Shown here: positions 24,586 through 32,847 of the stretch, in pieces
Layout: each line of letters begins with the position of its first letter
Numbering within the stretch: the first letter of the stretch is position 1
NCBI GenBank assembly: GCA_904419745.1
Contig: CAJFSS010000005.1
Span: forward strand, 186,001-250,000
DNA length: 64,000 bases
Reading direction: 5' to 3'
DNA from: Candidatus Pseudoruminococcus merdavium
GTDB lineage: Bacteria > Bacillota > Clostridia > Oscillospirales > Ruminococcaceae
Position numbers and translations under genes: made by a program
The notes under the pieces: generated by a model
Told to the model about the DNA's origin: nothing
Seen by the model: only the letters and a program-made list of their open reading frames with translations
Database searches by the model: none

Positions 24586-27525
24586 TTATTCTCCCCTTTC
24601 TTCCATGGCGGCAAGCAGGCTTCGAATCCTGATTTTTGCCGCCCCCAGGTTATCGATTTCATCAATTTTAATCTGGGTGTAGAGCTTACCGCCTTCCTGT
24701 AAGATATCTCGGATTTCATCCGTGGTAATGGCGTCCAGTCCACATCCAAAGCTGACCAGTTGGACCATTTCCGTATTTTTGGCTGTAAGGACAAATTTTG
24801 CCGCGCTGTACATTCTGGCATGATAAGTCCACTGGTTGAGGATATTCGTCTGTTCTTTCGAAGATATCTGTGAAATACAGTCCCCTGTGACCACTACAAA
24901 TCCGAGGCTTGTAAACAGTTTATTAAGCCCGTGGTTAATTTCCGGGTCAATATGGTAGGGACGTCCGCCCACAACAATTGTTTTGCAGTGGTGTTCCCTA
25001 GCGTAGTTTAACGCATACTGTACGGCCTGTTTGTTTTCCTCTTTGTAGTTTTCATAAGCTTCGTAAGCCTTTGCGGCCGCAGTTTCCATTTCACCTTTTG
25101 TAACGCCATATCCGGCTTCATTGAGACAGGCGAGCATATGCTCCTGAAAAACCTTACGGTCGTTCATGGTGATATAGGGATACAAAAATTTAGTACCCTG
25201 TGGGAAATCAATATTGGCGCTGATAAGCTCCGGATAATAGGCAACCACTGGACAGTTATAGCAGTTGTCCGAAATTTTTTCATCGAAATTATAGCTCATA
25301 CAGGGGTAGAAAATCGTCTGTACTCCCTGTTCAATCAAGCGACGGATATGCCCATGTACCAGCTTGGCCGGATAACAGACCGTATCAGAGGGAATGGTAT
25401 TCTGACCGAGCATATAGAGCTTTTTCGAAGAACGCCCAGAAACAATGACTTCAAACCCAAGCGAGGTAAAGAAAGCATGCCAGAAGGGGAGATTTTCGTA
25501 CATATTGAGAGCAAAGGGAAGCCCGATCTGCCCTCTGGGACCGGGATGCCGATCATTTGCGATTTCTGTCAGGCGATTGTATTTGTATTCAATCATGTCC
25601 GGCAAATGAGTGGTCTGTGCGGTCCCAGTGACAGGGCGTTCACAGCGGTTCCCGGCAATAAAGCGGCTTCCGTCTGAGAACGTGTTGACAGTCAGACTGC
25701 AATGGTTCGTACACCCGTTGCAGGTGACTGCCTTTGAGGTATGGGTAAAGGAGTCGAGCTCATGCTTGCTGAGAAGCGTACTTTCTCCCTTGGTATGTGC
25801 TTTGGCGTAAAGCGCCGCACCATATGCCCCCATCAGTCCTGCAATTTGCGGGCGGATAACATTTCGGCCGAGTTCCTTTTCAAAGCAGCGCAGCACAGCG
25901 TCATTTAAGAAAGTACCTCCCTGTACAACAATGTGTTCCCCGATATCCTCTGGGCTTTTGGCACGAATGACCTTATAAAGCGCATTTTTTACAACACTTG
26001 CGGCAAGTCCGGCGGAGATATCTTCCACAGTAGCTCCATTTTTCTGGGCCTGCTTGACAGAGGAATTCATAAATACGGTACAGCGAGAGCCAAGATCCAC
26101 CGGATGTTCGGCGAACAGGCCAATTTTGGCAAATTCCTTAATCTCATAGCCAAGAGATTTTGCAAAGGTCTCAATAAAAGAACCGCATCCGGAAGAGCAG
26201 GCCTCATTGAGCAGGATACCGTCAATCGAGTTATTATAAATTTTAAAGCATTTCATATCCTGTCCGCCAATGTCAATAATAAAATCGACATCCGGCTCAA
26301 AATATTTTGCCGCGGTGAAGTGAGCAATGGTTTCCACCACTCCAAAATCCGCATGAAATGCGTTTTTAATGAGATCTTCCCCGTACCCGGTTACGGCAAC
26401 GCCTGCAATTTTGAGGTCTTCCGGTGCTTTTGCGCCAATCTCTTTCAACTGCCGGAGGACAGCATCAATCGGGTTGCCGAGATTGTTCACATAGTCCTGA
26501 TAGAGCAGGGCATTATCCTCACTGATGAGAACCGTTTTGGTTGTAGTACTTCCCGCGTCCACTCCAAGATAGGCCTTGCCGTGATAGGAGGAGAGATCTG
26601 CAGTTGGGACGCTGGATTGATGGTGGCGTTCAAGGAATTGGTCGTATTCTTCTTTGCTTTCAAACAGAGGAGACATCCCCTGTGGGACAAGCTTGATTTC
26701 GGAAACACGTTTGAGGGTATCCCGTAGTTCTTCATAGGTATAGCATTGACGGGAATCCTCACAGTAAAGGGCCGCGCCAAGTGCAATGTAATAAGGAGCG
26801 AGCGCCGGAAAAACCGCATGCGCGCTGTCAAGTTTCAGAGTTTCGACAAAGCGCTGCTGAAGCCCATGTAGAAACGAAAGCGGCCCGCCAAGAAACAGCA
26901 CTTTCCCCTGAATAGGACGGCCCTGCGCTAATCCTGCAATGGTCTGATCGACAACTGCTTGGAAAATACTTGCGGCAATATTTTCTTTTTGTGCTCCCTG
27001 GTTGATAAGAGGCTGGATATCGGTTTTGGCAAACACACCACACCGGGAAGCAATTGGATAAATCTTATTGTGTTTTAAGCTCAGGTTATCCAGTGTCTGC
27101 AAGTCCACATTAAGCAGAGAGGCCATCTGGTCGATAAAAGCCCCCGTACCGCCGGCGCAGGTGCCGTTCATGCGTTCTTCCAGCGCACCTTGCAGGAAAA
27201 TAATTTTTGCGTCTTCCCCGCCAAGTTCAATGACGACGTCGGTATCCGGTTCATAGCGTTTGACCGCTCCCGCTGTGGCGAATACCTCCTGCACGAAAGG
27301 AATGCCGCCTTCTTTGGCAAGGCCAAGGCCGGCGGAACCGGTTACGGCAATCCTCAGCTCATGTCCGTCCAACAAATCCTTTAAGGATTCTATTTTTTGA
27401 AGGGCAAGGGAACGAACTCTAGAAAGGTGGCGTTCATAGCTTTTATATAAAATTTCCCCCTGTTCGCCGAGTACTACTACTTTAATTGTAGTGGAACCGA
27501 CGTCAAGGCCAATTTGATAACTCAT
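24586..27525 (-). CDS. 2-hydroxyacyl-CoA dehydratase activase-like ATPase, double ASKHA domain
   Basis: The 979-residue protein contains two BadF/BcrA-type ATPase domains. Domain 1 begins GLDVGSTTIKVVVLG and has NGTCAGGTGAFID and SRCGVFAKTD. Domain 2 begins GVDAGSTTTKTVLIS and has NEACSSGCGSFIE and SRCTVFMNSS. In known activases (HgdC, BadF/G) the Cys residues hold a [4Fe-4S] cluster at the dimer interface, and ATP drives electron transfer to the dehydratase. A DUF2229-type region follows (GQIGLPFALNMYENLPFW, TVCYPAKLVHGH, YPCMSYNFDE). The start at 27525 follows AGAGGAGG; it is 13 bases after tetR. Its physiological partner is unknown. Confidence 0.9.
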   Translation of the reverse strand: MSYQIGLDVGSTTIKVVVLGEQGEILYKSYERHLSRVRSLALQKIESLKDLLDGHELRIAVTGSAGLGLAKEGGIPFVQEVFATAGAVKRYEPDTDVVIELGGEDAKIIFLQGALEERMNGTCAGGTGAFIDQMASLLNVDLQTLDNLSLKHNKIYPIASRCGVFAKTDIQPLINQGAQKENIAASIFQAVVDQTIAGLAQGRPIQGKVLFLGGPLSFLHGLQQRFVETLKLDSAHAVFPALAPYYIALGAALYCEDSRQCYTYEELRDTLKRVSEIKLVPQGMSPLFESKEEYDQFLERHHQSSVPTADLSSYHGKAYLGVDAGSTTTKTVLISEDNALLYQDYVNNLGNPIDAVLRQLKEIGAKAPEDLKIAGVAVTGYGEDLIKNAFHADFGVVETIAHFTAAKYFEPDVDFIIDIGGQDMKCFKIYNNSIDGILLNEACSSGCGSFIETFAKSLGYEIKEFAKIGLFAEHPVDLGSRCTVFMNSSVKQAQKNGATVEDISAGLAASVVKNALYKVIRAKSPEDIGEHIVVQGGTFLNDAVLRCFEKELGRNVIRPQIAGLMGAYGAALYAKAHTKGESTLLSKHELDSFTHTSKAVTCNGCTNHCSLTVNTFSDGSRFIAGNRCERPVTGTAQTTHLPDMIEYKYNRLTEIANDRHPGPRGQIGLPFALNMYENLPFWHAFFTSLGFEVIVSGRSSKKLYMLGQNTIPSDTVCYPAKLVHGHIRRLIEQGVQTIFYPCMSYNFDEKISDNCYNCPVVAYYPELISANIDFPQGTKFLYPYITMNDRKVFQEHMLACLNEAGYGVTKGEMETAAAKAYEAYENYKEENKQAVQYALNYAREHHCKTIVVGGRPYHIDPEINHGLNKLFTSLGFVVVTGDCISQISSKEQTNILNQWTYHARMYSAAKFVLTAKNTEMVQLVSFGCGLDAITTDEIRDILQEGGKLYTQIKIDEIDNLGAAKIRIRSLLAAMEERGE

Positions 27526-27538
27526 TTTATTTCCTCCT

Positions 27539-28144
27539 CTAAAAAGGCTGGGCATTGCGTTTACACAGCCGCAATACAACGTCAAGTACCATGGCGCGCA
27601 ATTCTTCCCGGTTTTCCGATTTCCCGCCGCTGTAAAGAAGATAGGAGACAGAGGTCAGGATATCTATCATAATGATAAAGCGCATTGACGCAAGCTTATC
27701 GGATTCTTTTGGTGCGGACAGCCTGGACAAAAACTCCCGAATGCTGGGGGTATCTGCAAGTGCCTGATCCGATTCCAAAAATGTTGATAGGGCGCACAAA
27801 TCCTTATTTTTCTGTACAAAGCACAGGATTTGAGGATGCTGTTCATAAAAATCCATCAGTGCAGTTACAAAACCGGAAGCCCAGGAGAGTATTGTTTGAT
27901 TGCCCTGACTTTGAGAATCCTTTAATGCCTGATCCAGTGCTTTGAGATTTTGATGGACAAGTGAACTGCGAACCAACTCGTCCTTGTCTTTAAAATAAAG
28001 GTAAAAGGTCCCTTTGGCGATTTGTGCCTGTTTTGTGATCTGATTAATGGAGGTGTTTTCAATTCCATTTTGGAGAAACAGCGCCAGCGCGGTCTGTTCA
28101 ATTCGCGCCCGTTTGTCCTCCCATTCTAACGGGACAACCTGCAA
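27539..28144 (-). CDS. TetR-family transcriptional regulator
   Basis: The 201-residue repressor has the TetR helix-turn-helix at residues ~15-60: ALALFLQNGIENTSIN, then QITKQAQIAKGTFYLYFKDKDELV. The remainder is the helical ligand/dimer domain. The start is a TTG behind AAGGAGGG. It is the first gene of the operon with the two activase genes and the membrane protein. Its own promoter contains a 13-base palindrome, so it probably represses the whole operon including itself. The ligand may be an acyl-CoA related to the activase substrate; that is inference. Confidence 0.92.
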   Translation of the reverse strand: MQVVPLEWEDKRARIEQTALALFLQNGIENTSINQITKQAQIAKGTFYLYFKDKDELVRSSLVHQNLKALDQALKDSQSQGNQTILSWASGFVTALMDFYEQHPQILCFVQKNKDLCALSTFLESDQALADTPSIREFLSRLSAPKESDKLASMRFIIMIDILTSVSYLLYSGGKSENREELRAMVLDVVLRLCKRNAQPF

Positions 28145-28184
28145 TGTTGCTCCCTCCTTTTTATCCTATTTTATCAATAGTATC

Positions 28185-28213
28185 ATCTTATGCTTTGAAT
28201 GACCGGCGGTCAA
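28185..28213 (-). promoter_or_regulatory. tetR operon promoter with overlapping palindromic operator
   Basis: On the minus strand TTGACC (28213 to 28208), 17 bases, TAAGAT (28190 to 28185). The palindrome TGACCGCCGGTCA (28212 to 28200; 6-bp arms, one central base) overlaps the -35 and the spacer, the classical place for a TetR operator. Confidence 0.7.
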
Positions 28214-28540
28214 TAGCTAATTTGACGAAGCTGAGGAGGGAAAAAAGGGGAAAAATAGAGAAATATAGAAAAATACGAATAAAGAACCCTTAGATTTCTG
28301 ACGATACAGTAAAAATTTTATTTTATATAGGTGAAAATTTGGACAAGATAGTACAAGGCAAATGATACAAAGTAAATAATACCAAAAAAGTATATTAACA
28401 AAAAATTTACAATTAAAAATTCATTGTTTTATAGATTATTTTTTCTGTTAGAAGACAAAACTCTGGATTTTTTTAAAAGCCTTTAGTATGATATCCTATG
28501 CGGGGAAAGCCGAAAATCATGCGAATGGAAGAGTTGGAAG
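28214..28540. other. AT-rich intergenic region
   Basis: About 325 bases with no gene. It contains long A/T tracts (28245-28460) that could act as UP elements or DNA-bending sites. A TATGAT at 28487-28492 is a possible -10 for the PAP2 gene, without a good -35. Confidence 0.4.
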
Positions 28541-29035
28541 ATGAAAGTGGATTATGCTGCATGTGTGCAAAAAATACGGGCCATGCCCTTATTCAAAAAG
28601 GTTGTCATCTTGTTGGGCAAATGGCTTCCGCTTGTTGTAATTCTGGTTTATATCATAACAGCTCTTTTTTTGTTAATTACGGAAAATCGGAAAATATGGA
28701 TGTTTCTTGCAATACCTGCGTTATGTCTTGTTTCGGTGACTATACTGCGTAATGCTATCAACCGCATGCGCCCTTATGACGCCATGGGGTATCTCCCGCT
28801 CCTGTCCAAAAAAAGCGGAGCCGGAAAGAGTTTCCCCAGCCGCCATACTGCCAGTGCCTGGGTAATTGCGTCTGCGTGTTGTTTTCTTTCTCCTCTTTAT
28901 GGGGGGATCATGTTTGTAGTGGCCCTGTTAGTCGGGACAAGCAGGGTGCTGGCGGGAGTTCATTACTTATCGGATGTTTTGGTAGGCGCCGGATTTGCTC
29001 TGTTGTGTTCGCTGCTGTTTTTTCTTCCGGTTTAG
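28541..29035 (+). CDS. PAP2-family membrane phosphatase
   Basis: The 164-residue integral membrane protein carries the three PAP2 phosphatase motifs: NAINRMRPYD (K/R-x6-RP type), PSRHTASA with the catalytic His, and SRVLAGVHYLSDVL with the nucleophile His and its Asp partner. About five helices surround them. Relatives dephosphorylate undecaprenyl pyrophosphate, phosphatidic acid or phosphatidylglycerophosphate; the substrate here cannot be told from sequence. The start ATG at 28541 has only a weak GGAAG site. It stands alone and ends at a terminator 165 bases later. Confidence 0.88.
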   Translation: MKVDYAACVQKIRAMPLFKKVVILLGKWLPLVVILVYIITALFLLITENRKIWMFLAIPALCLVSVTILRNAINRMRPYDAMGYLPLLSKKSGAGKSFPSRHTASAWVIASACCFLSPLYGGIMFVVALLVGTSRVLAGVHYLSDVLVGAGFALLCSLLFFLPV

Positions 29036-29199
29036 CACCATGAGGTACAGAAATTCTTAACCTGATTTTATTTGCTGGACGAGGAGATGGACAGGAAATT
29101 TTTCCTGACAGGGTTTTGTCAGCTAACGAGAACATCGTGCAAAAGGTGGCCAATTAGCCAGTGATTAGAGTATCTTTTTTGCTTGTCAACCAACAACAA

Positions 29200-29226
29200 A
29201 AACCCACGCGCTTGGCGCGTGGGTTT
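29200..29226 (+). terminator. intrinsic terminator after the PAP2 gene
   Basis: AAACCCACGCG (29200-29210) pairs perfectly with CGCGTGGGTTT (29216-29226). The T tail is short, and an A-run precedes it. Confidence 0.7.
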
Positions 29227-29256
29227 CCTTACTTCTTGAAAAAATAGGCATTGTAC

Positions 29257-29356
29257 CAAGTAACCGGATTTTATAACAGAAGGTTCCCGTATTCTGGTAC
29301 AGTTGCGCGAAAAAAAGGAAACCAGACATAAAAAACTTGATTTATCCGGTTTCTTG
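29257..29356 (+). other. nested inverted repeats upstream of the MATE gene
   Basis: Outer arms CAAGTAACCGGAT (29257-29269) and ATCCGGTTTCTTG (29344-29356) pair at 12 of 13 positions. Inner arms TCTGGT (29293-29298) and ACCAGA (29321-29326) pair inside them. The element ends 119 bases before the exporter gene. It may be a structured leader RNA; I cannot match it to a known riboswitch class. Confidence 0.4.
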
Positions 29357-29475
29357 CGCTATTCTTGAAAAGATTTTGGCTGGAACCTGAAAGATGGACA
29401 GTTGGTTGCCGGTGGATCTGGTAATTTGGATTGGAAATGACCTAGATATTATGAAAAGGAAATGGAAGTGGAATG

Positions 29476-30858
29476 ATGGAAACAGCAAAGGCAAATCCTC
29501 TTGGTAGGGACAAAGTTGGTTCCCTGCTGTTAAAATTTGCAATCCCAAGCATTATCTCTATGCTGGTGGGTTCTCTTTATAATATTGTTGATCAGATATT
29601 TATCGGACAGGGTGTTGGTATGCTTGGAAATGCGGCGACCAACGTGGCGTTTCCCCTGACCACTATCACGACGGCGATTGCGCTGCTGTTGGGAGTAGGC
29701 GGCGCCGCAAACTTCAACCTATCCCTTGGTGCTGGAGAAAAAGACAAAGCGGGGCATTTTATTGGGAACGCAGTTTCCATGCTGATAATTTTGGGTGTAT
29801 TCCTGTGCGTGATTGTCCGAATCTTTTTAAAACCCTTGATGCTTGTCTTCGGCGCGACTCCGGATATCCTGGAATATTCTCTGACCTATACAGGGATTAC
29901 TTCATTTGGATTTCCGTTTCTCATTTTTTCAAATGGTGCAAGCCATTTAATCCGTGCGGACGGCAGCCCGAAATATTCAATGGCCTGCATGCTCTCAGGC
30001 GCTGTACTGAATACCATTCTGGACTGGCTTTTTGTCCTGGTTTTCCAGTGGGGGATTGCGGGAGCAGCCTGGGCGACTGTAATCGGACAGGTTGTTTCGG
30101 CACTGATGGCGGCCTGGTACCTGCTTCATTACCGGTCTGTCACACTCACCGTCAGAGAATTTCGTCCCCGTTGGATTTATATTGGCCGGACCATGGCGCT
30201 TGGCGCCGCCAACTGTTTTAATCAGTTGGCCATGATGGTAGTCCAGGTAGTCATGAACAATACCTTGAAATATTATGGTGCAGTTTCCTCTTATGGAAGT
30301 GAGATTCCTCTTGCCTGTGCAGGGATTATTGCCAAGGTGGGGATGATATTCTTTTCCTTCGTCATTGGGCTTTCTCAGGGGTTACAGCCGATTGTCAGTT
30401 TCAACTATGGGGCGAAGCAGTATCGGCGGGTACGGGAAACCTATTTCCGGGCGGAATTTGTGGCTACATTGATTTCTATTGTCGGATTTCTCTGTTTTCA
30501 GTTGTTTCCACACCAGATTATCAGTATTTTTGGGACGGGAAGCGACGAATACTTCCGATTTGCACAACGGTATTTCAGGATTTATATGTTCTGCACGTTT
30601 TTAAATGGTATCCAGCCGATCACATCGAATTTCTTTACTTCCATTGGAAAGGCGGGCAGGGGTATTTTCCTCTCTTTGACCAGGCAAATCATCTGTCTGC
30701 TCCCGCTGATTGTTATTTTCCCTATGCTCTGGGGAATTGATGGGGTGATGTATGCAGGCCCAGTTGCAGATAGTGTGGCGGCAATACTCTCTGTTATCTT
30801 TATTGTTGTGGAAATGAGGAAACTCAAGAAAATGGAAGCGGCTGGAAAGCCCTGTTGA
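29476..30858 (+). CDS. MATE-family multidrug exporter (MepA-like)
   Basis: A 12-helix MATE transporter (460 residues) that exports drugs or metabolites using a Na+ or proton gradient. The N-terminal half has KFAIPSIISMLVGSLYNIVDQIFIG split across helix 1-2, and the second half has GAANCFNQLAMMVVQVVMNN; the KVGMIFFSFVIGLSQGLQPI segment is typical of the MepA/DinF-like branch. Two ATG codons are adjacent (29473, 29476); GGAAGTGG at 29464-29471 favours the second. It is preceded by a possible structured leader (29257-29356) and closed by a strong hairpin at 30873-30910. Confidence 0.92.
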   Translation: METAKANPLGRDKVGSLLLKFAIPSIISMLVGSLYNIVDQIFIGQGVGMLGNAATNVAFPLTTITTAIALLLGVGGAANFNLSLGAGEKDKAGHFIGNAVSMLIILGVFLCVIVRIFLKPLMLVFGATPDILEYSLTYTGITSFGFPFLIFSNGASHLIRADGSPKYSMACMLSGAVLNTILDWLFVLVFQWGIAGAAWATVIGQVVSALMAAWYLLHYRSVTLTVREFRPRWIYIGRTMALGAANCFNQLAMMVVQVVMNNTLKYYGAVSSYGSEIPLACAGIIAKVGMIFFSFVIGLSQGLQPIVSFNYGAKQYRRVRETYFRAEFVATLISIVGFLCFQLFPHQIISIFGTGSDEYFRFAQRYFRIYMFCTFLNGIQPITSNFFTSIGKAGRGIFLSLTRQIICLLPLIVIFPMLWGIDGVMYAGPVADSVAAILSVIFIVVEMRKLKKMEAAGKPC

Positions 30859-30872
30859 GGAAGATTACAATA

Positions 30873-30910
30873 AAAATACGCGGTGAACAGACTCGTTCAC
30901 CGCGTATTTT
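30873..30910. terminator. strong terminator after the MATE gene
   Basis: A perfect 16-bp stem (AAAATACGCGGTGAAC with its complement), A-rich before and T-rich after, usable from both strands. Confidence 0.9.
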
Positions 30911-31175
30911 AATTTTGGAAGGCAGCGATACTGACGGATCGGTTTTAATAATCCCTAGCAAGGGCGGACATAGAGTAAAAACATTCAATCGAATAGAAAA
31001 GAGAAAACGGGCTATTTGCCTTTTTGATAAAGCAGAGTGGACAGGAGAATGCCGGGAAACCTGCGCGGGCTGGATTGTCCTGTTAAACAGGGGAAAATTA
31101 GAATACCGAAATTTTTCGGAAGTTTTTGCCAACAATGGAAAGCAGTCAAGCAAGAGGGGATGCAAAACGGTTTCT
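30911..31175. other. intergenic stretch without a supported gene
   Basis: Open frames here overlap the MATE terminator or lack ribosome sites. I see no RNA gene or repeat. Confidence 0.4.
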
Positions 31176-31206
31176 GAAAAAATTCCGGAGGCGTAGCCCC
31201 CGGAAT
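31176..31206 (-). terminator. terminator of the CD3324-like gene
   Basis: ATTCCGG (31182-31188) pairs with CCGGAAT (31200-31206) around a GC-rich core, followed on the minus strand by a six-base T run. Confidence 0.75.
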
Positions 31207-31208
31207 GG

Positions 31209-31475
31209 TTACTTTTTGGAATAGATAATTTTTCGGATACTGTCAATAGAAAGGCAGAACCTATCCGCTAGCAGCTCAATGGAACTTCCAAGGAGGAACA
31301 ACCGGCGGATTTCCTGGTTACGTTCGAGCAAATATTTCCGGGAACCGGAATCCTCTCCCCATTTACAATGGAGGTATTCCGGTTTTGGAATATACAGTAG
31401 TTGCCCGGCAGCGTATTTTTGTACCTCTTCAAGCAATTCTTTTGGCAGTACTGTATTCGCATTTTGATATTTCAC
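31209..31475 (-). CDS. CD3324-family small helix-turn-helix protein
   Basis: The 88-residue protein resembles the CD3324 family of small clostridial DNA-binding proteins related to the Mor activator. The pattern is NTVLPKELLEEVQKYAAGQLLYIPK at the start, KWGEDSGSRKYL, then a helix-turn-helix near the end (LLADRFCLSIDSIRKII). The start is a GTG at 31475 with AGGGG eight to nine bases upstream. That ribosome site lies in the 3' arm of a small hairpin (CCTTATTT/AAATAAGG), so translation may be regulated. Two tiny open frames and a larger inverted repeat precede it in the same transcript. Target genes unknown. Confidence 0.8.
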   Translation of the reverse strand: MKYQNANTVLPKELLEEVQKYAAGQLLYIPKPEYLHCKWGEDSGSRKYLLERNQEIRRLFLLGSSIELLADRFCLSIDSIRKIIYSKK

Positions 31476-31488
31476 TGGTGCCAGCCCC

Positions 31489-31605
31489 TTATTTAGAAAA
31501 TGAAATAAGGTGCAAAGCCTGTGTGAAAACCAGCATACCGCTTAAAAAATGACGGCCCATGCTCCATGCAAAGAAAGCGGTGTTTCCCTTTCAGGCTTTG
31601 CATGA
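31489..31605 (-). promoter_or_regulatory. structured leader of the CD3324-like gene
   Basis: On the minus strand an outer stem pairs GCAAAGCCTG with CAGGCTTTGC (about 31590-31603 and 31511-31521) and an inner one pairs ACCGCTT with AAGCGGT. Downstream a second hairpin, CCTTATTT/AAATAAGG, covers the AAGGGG ribosome site. A 15-codon open frame (31536 to 31489) lies between. The arrangement suggests control of translation initiation. Confidence 0.45.
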
Positions 31606-31643
31606 AGCAGTTTGTTTAGGGTGATATTGAGAACAGATATCAT
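31542..31643 (-). CDS. candidate 33-residue leader or small protein
   Basis: The frame encodes 33 residues beginning MISVLNITLNKLLHAK and ending WAVIF. AAGAAGGTG stands six bases before its ATG, and a TATAAT lies about 37 bases further upstream (31684 to 31679 on the minus strand). Its 3' part forms one arm of the inverted repeat in the leader of the CD3324-like gene, so its translation would open that structure. It could be a regulatory leader peptide or a small protein; no family recognised. Confidence 0.4.
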   Translation of the reverse strand: MISVLNITLNKLLHAKPERETPLSLHGAWAVIF

Positions 31644-31746
31644 AAATTCACCTTCTTTCTCGGTATTTCATCCCTTTCATTATAGTCCTTAAAAAAGGCG
31701 GCCATAGTGGAAAGATTGAATATAATCAAAGTTTCCTTGTTGATTT

Positions 31747-32661
31747 TCAGTTTTTCTTATCGAGTAGTAAGGAAAGGGCTTCATTTTTGGAATATCCCTT
31801 TGCAATTTCAATAAAATGGGTCAGCGCAACGGAGAGAAACTTGTTTTTATGATAAGTAAGGCAGAAATTCCGCTTCCACCGGCAATCCTCCACTGGAACA
31901 ATGTGGATATGCCCTTGCTTGAGTTCCTGTTCGACAGCACGGATGGAGATGACGGATAGCCCACGGTTTGCCATAACGGCCTGTTTGATCGTATCCGCAT
32001 TGGTACAGGTCCACTTTTCCCGGACAGAATACCCTTTTGCGGCCATAGAGTTTAAAAACAGGGAACGGGTTCCACTTCCTTCCTCTCTGAGAATAAACGG
32101 TTCCTTACTCAGTTCTTCCAGGGAAACACACTTCCGCTTGGCAAAGGGGTGCCGGTCGCTGCATACCAGGACCAGGTAGTCTTCAATCACTGGAGTGCAG
32201 ATAAGATCGCGGTTTTTAATCGTTCCCTCCACCAGGGCAATGTCCAGATCATTGGCCAGCAGAAGCTCCTCAATAGTTTTTGTGTTGTTGATACAGACAC
32301 TGATATCTGATTGGGGACAGCGTTCTTCCAGCATTTCGAGAATGTCCCCAATCACGCAGGAGCCGACGGTTACCGTCGCACCAATGCGTACCGGGGGATT
32401 TAAATCGGAACGGGACATTGCATTTTCCAGATCGTCGAGTGCTGCAATGACCTGTTTTGCATATTGCAGCAGGACTTTCCCTTCGCTTGTAATGTGCAGA
32501 GATTTTGGAAACCGTTCAAACAGGCGCACTTTGTAGTGGTTTTCCAGTTCGGAGATGGTTTGGCTCACCGTCGGCTGGGAAATGTAGAGGTTTGCTGCCG
32601 CTTTACTCATTTTTCCACAGCGGGCTACTTCAATGAATATTTTTAAATGCCGGATCGTCAT
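31747..32661 (-). CDS. LysR-family regulator (CysL/CysB-like)
   Basis: The 304-residue protein has the LysR winged helix-turn-helix at residues ~1-60 (IRHLKIFIEVARCGKMSKAAANLYISQPTVSQTI is the DNA-binding part, in pieces) and a two-lobed effector domain (PVRIGATVTVGSCVIGDILEML, PFILREEGSGTRSLF). The GSGTR element is typical of the CysL/CbbR-like subgroup. It is divergent from the CoA-disulfide reductase-siroheme reductase pair, with a T-N11-A box in the shared region, so it probably controls them. GAGAGG precedes the ATG. The effector is probably a sulfur compound, by inference from the neighbours. Confidence 0.92.
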   Translation of the reverse strand: MTIRHLKIFIEVARCGKMSKAAANLYISQPTVSQTISELENHYKVRLFERFPKSLHITSEGKVLLQYAKQVIAALDDLENAMSRSDLNPPVRIGATVTVGSCVIGDILEMLEERCPQSDISVCINNTKTIEELLLANDLDIALVEGTIKNRDLICTPVIEDYLVLVCSDRHPFAKRKCVSLEELSKEPFILREEGSGTRSLFLNSMAAKGYSVREKWTCTNADTIKQAVMANRGLSVISIRAVEQELKQGHIHIVPVEDCRWKRNFCLTYHKNKFLSVALTHFIEIAKGYSKNEALSLLLDKKN

Positions 32662-32732
32662 AGAGCAAACCTCTCTTTCTCAAAATCCCAGTATTTTAAT
32701 AGTGTATAAAAAAAGATAATCTATTCCATTAC

Positions 32733-32771
32733 ATAATACTATTTTATCAAAGCCACGACAAGTGGTATAAT
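32733..32771 (+). promoter_or_regulatory. promoter and candidate LysR box of the sulfur genes
   Basis: TTATCA (32744-32749), 16 bases, TATAAT (32766-32771) forms the promoter. The partial palindrome ATAA-N7-TTAT at 32733-32747 contains a T-N11-A motif and overlaps the -35, a normal place for LysR-type control. Confidence 0.5.
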
Positions 32772-32847
32772 GGATTACAAGAAAACATGATCATTCGGGA
32801 TTCATACAGGACATCCCCATGTGGAGCAGGGAAAGGAGTTCTTGATT

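Noticed and set aside
30855-31196. 113-codon plus-strand frame after the MATE gene
   Set aside because: It runs straight through the MATE terminator hairpin, has no ribosome site, and its sequence looks like no protein family.
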